From: Ascaphus truei | Taxonomy: Eukaryota; Chordata; Amphibia; Anura; Ascaphidae | DNA: 64,000 nt | Assembly (NCBI GenBank): GCA_036426205.1 | Contig: CM071573.1 | Location: forward strand, 47,842,214-47,906,213 | Direction: 5' to 3' | Shown here: positions 55,857-64,000 of the stretch, piece by piece | Position numbering within the stretch: position 1 is the stretch's first letter | Layout of the letters: every line of letters starts with the position of its first letter | Made by a program: the position numbers and the translations under genes | The notes under the pieces: model-generated | What the model saw: only the letters and a program-made list of their open reading frames with translations | Database searches by the model: none | Told to the model about the DNA's origin: nothing

Positions 55857-56061
55857 ATACAACATCATGAAGTCCTGTTGGACCTGGAAGATGTCGGACC
55901 GTCTCCCACTCTCAGATCTGCGGAAACGTCTGGAGCTCAGGAAAAGAACTGCAGATGACAGGACAGTGCTCCAGGTACCTGAGCTGGTGGTACCTGAGCT
56001 GTACGAAGGTGTTGCAGGGACAGAGGCTTGGAAAATGGAGACTGATTACACTGTCTTATAA
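55857..56061 (+). CDS. STYK1: STYK1 last coding exon
   Basis: Acceptor CTCTCTCACAG. It encodes YNIMKSCWTWKMSDRLPL, the end of the kinase C-lobe, then RTADDRTVLQVPELVVPELY, the conserved C-terminal tail, and stops at TAA 56059-56061 after ETDYTVL. The tail motif TADDxxVLQVPELVVPELY is the best single identifier of STYK1. Confidence 0.93.
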
Positions 56062-56640
56062 AGGCATGGAAAGTTCTATGACGACGGACTTTCTCACGTA
56101 AGGTTAAGTCATTGGAGAACAGTTTATTCATTTGGACTGAGAGAAAACCATGGAGGGCTTTTTCTCGTATGGAGGGAGACTCACTTGTTAGAAGGCAGCC
56201 TTACTCATTGGTCAATAAGCTAACTCATTAGGTATTAGTCTCACTGAATGTAAAAGCAGCCTCACTCAGAAGGCAATCTCAATCTTTGTGAAAAGGAGGT
56301 ATAGAAGGGTGAAACAATCATGAAGGGAATTGCAAATCAGGTTTGTCTTATTAACCCTTTCAGAATAGTAATACACTGCTAACCTCTCTAACACTGAATG
56401 GGTTAACTGTCCAGAATGCCCCATTCTGTTTTTCTCAGTCTCATTTCATGCTTGTTGCTCCAGGCAGATCTCTGTACCGTTGTTATTAGTTTCCTGAATT
56501 TCCCCGGTTCTTTATTCTTTTGTATTCATCAGGTTTACGTTTACATTTTAATCTTAACCAAGGCCCTGATTTTTGGTTGCTTGAGTTATGAATAATTAAC
56601 TACATGCTCTTTACTTCCAATAAATAATGAGGCACCCACT
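56062..56640 (+). other. STYK1: Probable STYK1 3' untranslated region
   Basis: It follows the stop codon without a splice site. The first canonical AATAAA is at 56619-56624, a candidate polyadenylation signal. The true end cannot be fixed from sequence. Confidence 0.5.
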
Positions 56641-58270
56641 TAATGAATGAAAAACAAGTGTTGCAATATTAATGAGATATACAAGAATGGACAGGTTAGC
56701 TTCTAGAGGAGGGACATGGTTTAAAGAGTTTTAGGATTGAGGAAAAGTAAGGTGCCATCAGAATTGGGGTAACATTAAAACAAACTTTTTTTCTCAGGGA
56801 CCTCGTGCATCATTCAGGGAGCAGTTCCTCCCACTCTGGTTCTTTGTTAGTCCTCCCCACACCCCCTTTTTTTTTACAGGGTGAGAACTGGGAGACCCCC
56901 TAAGCCAAACAACTATGTTCAGCTCCACGGATCCCACCCCCCTCCCCCCCTTCAGTTCCTGAGATACTTACTAGTGATGTTACCGGGATTAAATTCCATC
57001 AGGGGAAATAAAATGGTTGCCAGATCTCGGAGCAAAAAAGGAAGCTGCAACCTCATCAGTCGTGGCTTTCCATTGGATGGTCATTCAAATCCCCTTTAAC
57101 TGCCAGAAAGTAATACTGGTAACTTGATCAGTAAGTATCTTGAGGAATCAGGGAGTCTCCAGAGCAGGAAATAGCACAGTTTAGCTCTGGGAATCCCCAG
57201 GTTCTAATCTGATACACAAATGAAGTTAGTTAGAGTGAATTGCTCCTTTAAATTGATGCTTTACATGTGTATTTAAGACAATGTATCATATTTTTGAGAG
57301 TGGTTATATGAGTTATACAATGTATATTATGGAGTGTATCAATTTAATGTATTTTCCGCTATCACTTTCCTTTTATAGTATTCTAAACTAACCCCCATGT
57401 CATTATCAAACCTTAATCCAGTCTTTGTTTTTTTTTAAAAAAAATTTATATAAAGGATCCCAGTGCATTTTGGTTCTTTAAAGTCCTAAATGTCAATGTA
57501 AATCTGAGAACTAAGATGTCAGGTGTTTGCCAACACTTCATCAATGAGATATCATAAAACTTTCCGTGTGACTTATCGGTGTCACATCAAGAAATGTGAT
57601 TCTTCCTCGATTAGCAGAACGAATAATAAAATATTTGAATATATCAAGAAACAGTTTTCAGAAGCTAGATTCATATACATAATGACAGGAAAACATGCAC
57701 AGTGTGAAAACTATCAGCAGGAAGAGTCAAGATTAGTGTAGCAATATTTCCTTGTCATCATCTCATTATTGATGTTATGACATGTCACATCTTAACACAG
57801 TAATGGATGAAAATAACAGCATGTGATGTGAAAAGTGACATCGTTCATGGGAATTTTAAAGTGAAGTCCTACTTGCTTGATCCAAGAAATATATTTTCTT
57901 TAATAAAAGGCCCTGTACTTTCCCCTTTTTTCACCCTAATTACATATTTTGTTTTGCATTCCTCCAAATTCCTTAAATATTAAAAGTAGTTCTTGTAGTG
58001 AATCCTCTTATAAAATCAGCAATAGTGACTGCAGTCTTAGAATTGCTGATTTATAAAGACCCGACATAAATCACCCTACACATATTCTATTGTATATTTG
58101 CTGTTTTTGGCCTTTATGGCCTAAATTTAAAAATCTAAAGAACATATCTCACATTCAGGTCAGCGGTGAAACGAGACATAGAATATTATAAGGCTCAGGG
58201 ATTTTATTACAACTTCTATGTATAAAGCTAAGTGGAACTGCACCTTATGTATCTTTTCAACAAAGCAGCA
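56641..58270. other. Unassigned sequence after STYK1
   Basis: Between 56880 and 57210 GGAGACCCCC, CAGTTCCTGAGATACT and GGGAGTCTCCAGAGCAGG are eroded words of the 16399-16654 palindrome family. Otherwise nothing recognisable. Confidence 0.35.
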
Positions 58271-59480
58271 AGAGTAGTGCCAGAGTCACAGAGAGTAGTG
58301 CCAGAGTCACAGAGAGTAGTGCCAGAGTCACAGAGAGTAGTGCCAGAGTCACACAGAGAGCAGTGCCAGAGTCACACAGAGAGCAGTGCCAGAGTCACAC
58401 AGAGAGTAGTGCCAGAGTCACAGAGAGTAGTGCCAGAGTCACAGAGAGTAGTGCCAGAGTCACAGAGAGTAGTGCCAGAGTCACAGAGAGTAGTGCCAGA
58501 GTCACAGAGAGTAGTGCCAGTCACAGAGAGTAGTGCCAGAGTCACAGAGAGTAGTGCCAGAGTCGCAGAGAGTAGTGCCAAAGTCACAGAGAGTAGTGCC
58601 AGAGTCACAGAGAGTAGTGCCAGAGTCAAAGACAGTAGTGCCAGAGTCACAGAGAGTAGTGCCAGAGTCGCAGAGAGTAGTGCCAGAGTCGCAGAGAGTA
58701 GTGCCAGAGTCGCAGAGAGTAGTGCCAGAGTCGCAGAGAGTAGTGCCAAAGTCACAGAAAGTAGTGCCAGAGTCGCAGAGAGTAGTGCCAGAGTCGCAGA
58801 CTATTGCCAGACTCACAGAGAGTAGTGTCAGAGTCACACAGAGAGTAGTGCCAGAGTCGCAGAGAGTAGTGCCAGAGTCGCAGAGATTAGTGCCAAAGTC
58901 ACAGAAAGTAGTGCCAGAGTCGCAGACTATTGCCAGAGTCACAGAGAGTAATGTCAGAGTCACAGAGAGTACTGTAGTGCCAGAGTCACACAGAGAGTAG
59001 TGCCAGATTCACAGAGAGTAGTGCCAGATTCACAGAGAGTAGTGCCAGAGTCGCAGAGAGTAGTGTCAGTCACAGAGAGTAGTGCCAGAGTCGCAGAGAG
59101 TAGTGCCAGAGTCGCAGAGAGTAGTGCCAGAGTCACAGAGAGTAGTGCCAGAGTCGCAGAGAGTAGTGCCAGAGTCGCAGAGTGTAGTGCCAGAGTCACA
59201 GAGAGTAGTGTCAGAGTCACAGAGAGTAGTGCCAGTCGCAGAGAGTAGTGCCAGAGTCACAGAGAGTAGTGTCAGAGTCACAGAGAGTAGTGCCAGTCGC
59301 AGAGAGTAGTGCCAGAGTCACAGAGAGTAGTGCCAGTCACAGAGAGTAGTGCCAAAGTCACAGAGAGTAGTGCCAGAGTCACAGAGAGTAGTGCCAGAGT
59401 CACAGAGAGTAGTGCCAAAGTCACAGAGAGTAGTGCCAGAGTCACAGAGAGTAGTGCCAAAGAAACACAGAGAGTAGTGC
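58271..59480. repeat. 21-bp minisatellite, ~57 units
   Basis: The unit is AGAGTCACAGAGAGTAGTGC plus one C. Variants replace CACAG by CGCAG, drop three bases, or insert ACAC. Because 21 is a multiple of three, several frames on both strands stay open for up to about 200 codons (SARVTES, VPESQRV). No start context or flanking coding sequence suggests a real protein. Confidence 0.95.
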
Positions 59481-60692
59481 GCCATTAACAGGTCAGAAAG
59501 TGACACATCTAATGAGACGTTATCCTGACAGCAAGTTAACATAAACTGATGGCGCCCTGACAGGAAGTTCTACAAGTAAAAAAATTTCAACACAATTACC
59601 TCCGGTTTAAGGTGAAGGATGTTTGCTGTATTGCTAAATACACCCCAAATAACCCTTTTGCTGATGAAGGCCATGCAGCCCATAAATTAGCATAAGAGAT
59701 GGCAATGCAATGTATCTCAGACTGCTTCTTCAGCAAAGAGTTAATGTTAACTGGTTCACAAAAAATATGCACCTTGTAAAATTGTCATACATATTGTATA
59801 TTTAATAAATGTCTTTATCTTTCACTGGTTCTTCCATTGCTCTTTCTGTGGTTCTGTCATGTTATCTCTAGTACACCATTTCTCCAAGTCATATGAATAA
59901 ATTGTGATAACATTCATATGAATAGGATTTAAAAGTTTGCTAAAGTTTAGCACCCTTTTGTGGATCTTGGCTTTAGTTAGTTAATCCTGGGTCTCTTCTT
60001 TATGTCACCTCTGATCTTGGATCCACATTTCTATATCCCTGAATTATGTTCCCATAAACATTGATTGCATTACATGGTCCATCCCATTGCTTCATTTTTC
60101 TCTGTTTGTGGTGTGACCTAATGACACACAAAGAACCTAAGAGCCATTATGTTTACCCAATTGACAGAGATATACTGATGTGTTTGGGGTCCTGTGGGCA
60201 GAATAATTGTAATTACCTACATCTTACCTATGGCCCTTTAAACCCCTCTTTAACCTAGGAGATTTGGGGCGATTGGGGAAGGGCTATTGCCCCAGACATA
60301 CTAGTGTCCTCCCATGGTTACTTCTTCCTTCCTACTGTCCCCCTGTATTTTCTTGTTGGCGCTAAAGAAATATCCTTTCTGATAGGTGCACTCCTACATA
60401 ATCCCAAATATAAACCGGTGTAACGATAGATGCTATGCAAATATTTGTACCAGCTGAGGTGTGTCTTGGCACAGATAAACCTTATACAGTACTTAACGTC
60501 TAGCTGTAGCCTAACAGGTGGCTCATGGGTTAAATGTGTTAGCACAAATACCTTGATGTATAGGGTATTTGTAAGATCATAATATGACAAGAGATGGGTA
60601 TCAAAGAAAATACACATAAAGAGTCCCTTTTGTAGGCGCACCGCATACCTTTATAGTATAAACGGTCAGGAGTGAATGTAGTTAATATAGTT
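59481..60692. other. Unassigned AT-rich sequence
   Basis: No gene, RNA or repeat was recognised. Confidence 0.3.
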
Positions 60693-60905
60693 AGGCAGCC
60701 AGGCGGGAGGTCGGGCAGGAGTTGCGGGAGGTCGGGCAGCTGAACGGGAGGTGCGAGAGGTAGGGCAGCCAGGCGGGGTGTCGGGCAGCAGTGGGGGGAG
60801 GTCGGGCAGCCAGGCGGGAGGTGCGAGAGGTAGGGCAGCCAGGCGGGGTGTCGGGCAGCCATGTGGGGGGTTCGGGCAGCCAGGCGGGAGGTCGGGCAGG
60901 AGTAA
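60693..60905. repeat. Minisatellite, GGCAGCCAGGCGGGAGGTCG units
   Basis: About nine imperfect units of 20-27 bases mixing GGTCGGGCAGC, CAGGCGGG and GGTGCGAGAGGTAG. Frames in both strands are translations of the repeat. Confidence 0.85.
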
Positions 60906-60984
60906 CGGGGGGATCGGGGGCCAGCCGCACGGCCACACAAACCTCCCCGATGGGAAACGTGGCCAGACGGGGAACTTTGCCTGA

Positions 60985-61028
60985 CCCCCCCCCCCCCCCC
61001 GCCCCCCACCCCCCCCCCCCCCCCCCCC
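60985..61028. repeat. Poly(C) tract
   Basis: Over 40 nearly uninterrupted C residues with single G and A breaks. The opposite strand is a long G run able to form quadruplexes. Confidence 0.95.
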
Positions 61029-61435
61029 CTCTACCTCCTACCCAGGCTGCAGCCATGGGGACGCAAGTCAGAGCTGCCAGCCTGCCCTTCTTCCCGGCTC
61101 CCATTGCCATGCCTGCGCGGGTGCCAAAGGAGCGTGGGACGGAGGGGTAGCACCTACCTTGCTCCTCCAGCCCTGGGCAGCAGCCGCAGGGACCCCCCCA
61201 GCCTACCTCCTGCCACGGGCAGCAAACGGGGATCGGGTGCATGGGGGGGGAAAGGGGCTGACCCACAGCTGCCAGCCGGCACTCTTCCCCGCGTCAGCCC
61301 AATCATGGAGGGGGATTATTTTTTTTTTTTATAAAATTTGGGCGCGAGCAGGGGAATTCATTGAGCCGCAGCACGGGTTGCCAGCGGCCTAAATCCAGTA
61401 GCCACTGGCGTGCGGGCGACCGGATTTGTCGAACA

Positions 61436-61437
<2 letters not shown>
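61029..61437. other. GC-rich unassigned sequence
   Basis: CpG-rich sequence with no coding motif. A T run lies at 61319-61331. Confidence 0.3.

Positions 61438-61472
<35 letters not shown>
61438..61472. repeat. (TA)n microsatellite at an LTR insertion site
   Basis: About 17 TA dinucleotides directly abut the LTR terminus TGTAACGG, so the retroelement inserted into or next to this tract. Confidence 0.9.
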
Positions 61473-61476
<4 letters not shown>

Positions 61477-61567
61477 ACGGGTATTCCACCCCACCCAATC
61501 TCATATGTAGTGTGGGTGTTACCCACTAACCTGGTGGGGAGTTGGGGCCTACCTGGAGGGTGAGGAT

Positions 61568-61661
61568 ACCTATCTGGATGCAGGAGCTGCACTCACTCCC
61601 TGCATCCTTCCTTTACCTATCTGGATGCAGGAGCTGCACTCACTCCCTGCATCCTTCCTTC
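61568..61661. repeat. 47-bp tandem duplication in the LTR
   Basis: Two adjacent copies containing CTATCTGGATGCAGGAGCTG. Confidence 0.9.
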
Positions 61662-61781
61662 CCCTTCAGCTCCTCTGCTCCAACTGACGTGACCAAAGCC
61701 CGGGAAATGTATCTATTCTCCCTCCAGGGCAGTCCTGCAGCCCTATTGGCTCCTATCAAGCACCTGGTGCCTGCCTCGCTA

Positions 61782-61801
61782 TGCCTCATGGGAATTGTAG
61801 T
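61782..61801 (-). promoter_or_regulatory. ZNF143/Staf-like motif in the LTR
   Basis: ACTACAATTCCCATGAGGCA on the minus strand closely follows the ACTACAnTTCCC promoter motif bound by ZNF143 (Staf in Xenopus). Confidence 0.55.
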
Positions 61802-61945
61802 CCCGAGGCCTCTACAATAACATTGGGGCCGCGTGCGTTCCTCCCCTCTGCCTACACTAACTCCTAATGGCCGCCTCAAGCTCTCCCTATGCTTCCCTAC
61901 TCTCGCGCGACCTCCTAAGAGCTGCCTTAGCTCCCTACCCCTATC

Positions 61946-61957
61946 TGCGCATGCGCG
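61946..61957. promoter_or_regulatory. NRF1-like palindrome 1
   Basis: TGCGCATGCGCG, one mismatch from the NRF1 consensus. Confidence 0.55.
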
Positions 61958-62014
61958 ACCTATCTGGGGCTCTCCTGCCCTCGCGCGACTCTTCCCTGCC
62001 TCCCGCAGCCTCCC

Positions 62015-62026
62015 TGCGCATGCGCA
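62015..62026. promoter_or_regulatory. NRF1-like palindrome 2
   Basis: TGCGCATGCGCA, a perfect NRF1 consensus palindrome. Confidence 0.6.
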
Positions 62027-62052
62027 AGCTAACTGGGCCGCTGGGGGCTCAC

Positions 62053-62064
62053 TGCGCATGCGCG
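62053..62064. promoter_or_regulatory. NRF1-like palindrome 3
   Basis: TGCGCATGCGCG, 38 bases from the second site. Confidence 0.55.
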
Positions 62065-62303
62065 ACTTGAAGCGCAATGGCGGCGCCCTGCTCTGCGGCC
62101 GCCGGGACCTTAGAGACGCGATCGCGGCCTTAGCAACGGCCCGATCGCGTCCCCGGCAACCGGCCGCAGGCAGGAGAAGCCGCGCTGCTCCCTGCTCCAA
62201 CCCCCACCCTTGGAAGCAGCCGTCGGGTTTTTCATTACCCGCGATCGAGCTGCGCAAGGGAAGGGGGGTCTCCAGGAGCCACGGGAGCTCCAGGCTATAT
62301 TCT

Positions 62304-63967
62304 CCCCCTGGTGGAACTCCAACGTCCTCGCTTGGATAGCAGTTGTAATCTTGCACAAACATTACATTGTGAAAATGCAGTACACAGAATATACAACACA
62401 AGTCGAACTTACATCTCAGTTTACATGGTACATCACACTCAATAATACCCGAGACTGGCTGAGACCATGTGTGGGGTGCCCCTACCAGATCAGATGGGGG
62501 TACCTCACTTTTGCGTCCGTGAGCCTCCCCCAGAAAATTTTCTTGGAGAGCACACTCTAAGGCGACAGCTACTGGCTCTTCGCTACTTCCTCCCCCTGGT
62601 GGAAGGAGTAGCACAGTGTCTCTTAATTGGGCCTTTACCCGGTCATCCGCGGCAGGGATGCGGTAGACCAGGAGGCCAGGACCTTTCCCGCGGTCCACCA
62701 CCTGGCGAATGGCACGCTCCTTTTTGGGCGTAAAGGAGGCCAGTCTCCCTGGATCGTCCTTTACACAGTCCTTGTCCCTACGGACTTGTGAGGCTTCCAC
62801 TGAGAAGCGAGCACTGGGAAATGTCTCGGTTTCACCTGGCAGGGGGGAAAATGTAGACACCTTACCCCTGCGGTGAATCACGGGGGCCAACAGGTCCTCG
62901 GGGACGCTGTCAGTTCCCACCTTGGTGGTATCGGGACCTGCCCCTGGCACTTCTGGGGCAGTCCACTTACGCGCTGAAAACTCGGGAGCGTTGGATCCCA
63001 GTCCTGGGACCACTTGTGTCGGAGCACACGGGCTCACACTCCGCTCAGGAACCATAGCTTTGGCCTTCTTCACGGCCACCTCCATCGGAGTCTGTGAGGA
63101 ACAAGGGGGTTCCTTACCACTCGGCTGGCTGACGATGGGCTTCCCTTCTTCCGGAAGGATCGGCGGTAGACACTGGTCCACTCTCTCCTCTGGACAGCTA
63201 CCTTCTAGTGAGGACACCTCCGCCAGGACGCGATGCAGAGGGGAACCCTTCACCCGGGCGACCAGACTTAAGGAGCCATCGTGCTCCGCGGTCACCTGGA
63301 GGCTCACCCCCGACACCCCTGGGGCAGTCGACTCACCCTTGTCGGCGTTAGGTACTGGTCCCCATTCTAGGACCGAGGGTACCTCTGTAGTAGGTCGGAC
63401 TGACCATTGTAGGGCACACGGGCCCACAGCAGGGTCCGCAACATCGGAAGACACCTCTTCCAGGGTACACGGACCCACAGCAGACTCTATATCCTCTGCA
63501 TTACCGCTGGGGTGGTTCGCCGGTAGGCGCATCGCCACCGATGGGACTTCCACCTTTTCCCCGGATGATCTCATGACAGTATCCTCCGCAAGGTAGTCAC
63601 CAGATTCTCCTGAAATGCAGCCAGTGGTTGTGGGTACAAAGCTGGCGTGCTCCGGTACCTCCACTGCAGCCGCACTCTTCTCTGCCAAGGGTTCACTTAG
63701 CTCCTTAGCTGGCTCTGTAGGCTGGGGTACAATAGGCATCAAGAAAATTGCACCGCAACAATCACATTGAGGTTCCCACGCCAGTGCTCCCCTAGAACAG
63801 TCACAGGTGGGGCTAAAGCACTGCGTACACGGCTCCCCATCTACCTCGGTGATCCTGAAGTCTAGTGGCACTTGGGATATGTCGGCTCCCTCGTCATAGG
63901 CTTCTTGCAAGCAGGGGCACAGTAGCATAAGGAGATCTATTCCTGGCGCTCGCCAGGGCACATACAC
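62304..63967 (-). CDS. Unrecognised retroelement-associated ORF, reaches near window edge
   Basis: The open frame runs from at least 63967 down into the LTR (stop at 61640); I count only the part before the LTR as plausible coding, about 550 residues. Near the N-terminal side is a cysteine cluster (CTQCFSPTCDCSRG, then CDCCG). Next is a long Pro/Ser/Thr/Glu-rich region with two loose copies of a VGPC-A/T-L phrase, and then a basic segment (FTPKKERAIRQVVDRGKG). The C-terminal LLLPPGGGSSEEP lies beside a purine tract. I recognise no enzyme or envelope domain. The true start may lie beyond the window. Position directly ahead of a 3' LTR suggests the last ORF of an LTR element. Confidence 0.45.
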
Positions 63968-64000
63968 ATTAGGGTGTATCCCCTGACAGTCTATCTCATC

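Larger units (their letters stand above)
43566..56061 (+). other. STYK1: STYK1 gene (eight coding exons; first exon not found)
   Basis: The exons 43566-43694, 45183-45422, 47662-47843, 48682-48765, 49289-49497, 50566-50606, 51324-51420 and 55857-56061 total 1187 bases and splice in one frame into 394 residues plus stop. As I recall it, the human protein is about 420 residues, so only a short N-terminal exon of roughly 20 codons is missing. Every intron obeys GT-AG. The product is a single-pass membrane protein with a kinase-like cytoplasmic domain. Known roles of STYK1/NOK include growth signalling and autophagy control, mostly from mammalian studies. Introns contain at least eight MITE-type insertions and one 22-bp minisatellite. 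Confidence 0.93.
61473..62303 (-). mobile_element. 3' LTR of an unclassified retroelement, CpG-rich
   Basis: On the minus strand the block follows the purine tract CCAGGGGGAGAA (ending near 62303) and ends GGAATACCCGTTACA at 61473. The upper half is CpG-rich and contains three TGCGCATGCGC palindromes and an ACTACAATTCCC motif. Near the end a 47-base segment is duplicated in tandem (61568-61661). The last bases resemble the end of the retroviral LTR at 4939. The U3 start is approximate and lacks a clear TG. Confidence 0.65.

Noticed and set aside
58232..58825. 197-residue frame rich in VPESQR/SARVTES repeats as a possible repeat protein
   Set aside because: It is the translation of a 21-bp minisatellite, and equally long frames exist in other phases and on the other strand. 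There is no flanking coding sequence.
61640..62303. C-terminal 220 residues of the 775-residue minus-strand frame as real protein
   Set aside because: This part lies in the LTR, is Arg/Ala-rich from CpG content, and overlaps promoter-like motifs.

Overview
The window is vertebrate nuclear DNA, most likely from a frog. It is dominated by transposons of types abundant in amphibian genomes: Tc1-like DNA transposons, an L1/Tx1-type LINE, L2/CR1-like LINE ends, CORE-SINEs, Ty3/gypsy elements, an endogenous retrovirus fragment and many short inverted-repeat elements (MITEs). There are no operons, bacterial promoters or compact gene layout. Long low-complexity and minisatellite tracts take up several kilobases.

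The one clear host gene is STYK1 (serine/threonine/tyrosine kinase 1, also called NOK), on the + strand from 43566 to 56061. Eight coding exons join in frame through consensus splice sites and encode 394 residues: a transmembrane segment, then a kinase-like domain with an HGD catalytic loop, GLG in place of DFG, an APE motif and a conserved C-terminal tail. The first short coding exon, with the start codon, was not found and probably lies further upstream.

Layout. 0.2-1.5 kb: Tc1 transposase on the - strand. 2.2 kb: near-perfect hairpin. 2.6-3.4 kb: solo LTR with a 5-bp target duplication. 4.9-6.4 kb: 3' end of an endogenous retrovirus (LTR plus the envelope transmembrane part). 7.07-9.37 kb: element with terminal inverted repeats of about 400 bp. 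11.5-16.7 kb: CORE-SINEs, minisatellites and a palindromic repeat split by a 5'-truncated L1/Tx1 LINE with a 19-bp target duplication. 17.8-18.3 kb: L2 end. 21.0-22.9 kb: three adjacent minisatellites. 25.4-27.1 kb: a second, decayed Tc1 element. 27.3-29.1 kb: L2/CR1-like LINE with reverse transcriptase. 30.3-34.7 kb: Gmr1-like gypsy element with a SCAN-like gag and integrase ahead of reverse transcriptase, interrupted by a 262-bp fold-back. 34.8-35.6 kb: another solo LTR. 36.8-40.9 kb: minisatellite and GT-rich tracts. 40.96-43.5 kb: tandem array just upstream of the STYK1 membrane exon. 43.5-56.6 kb: STYK1 with many MITEs in its introns. 58.3-59.5 kb: 21-bp minisatellite. 61.5-64 kb: LTR and an unrecognised long open frame on the - strand that reaches the window edge.

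The observation I rate highest is that the roughly 42-bp units of the 41-43.5 kb array look like copies of the 3' splice site and first bases of the STYK1 membrane exon. The gene may therefore sit behind about 30 decoy acceptor sites. Nothing here looks like a complete new multi-gene system. The rest of the interest lies in nested mobile elements and in several inverted-repeat families that I cannot name.
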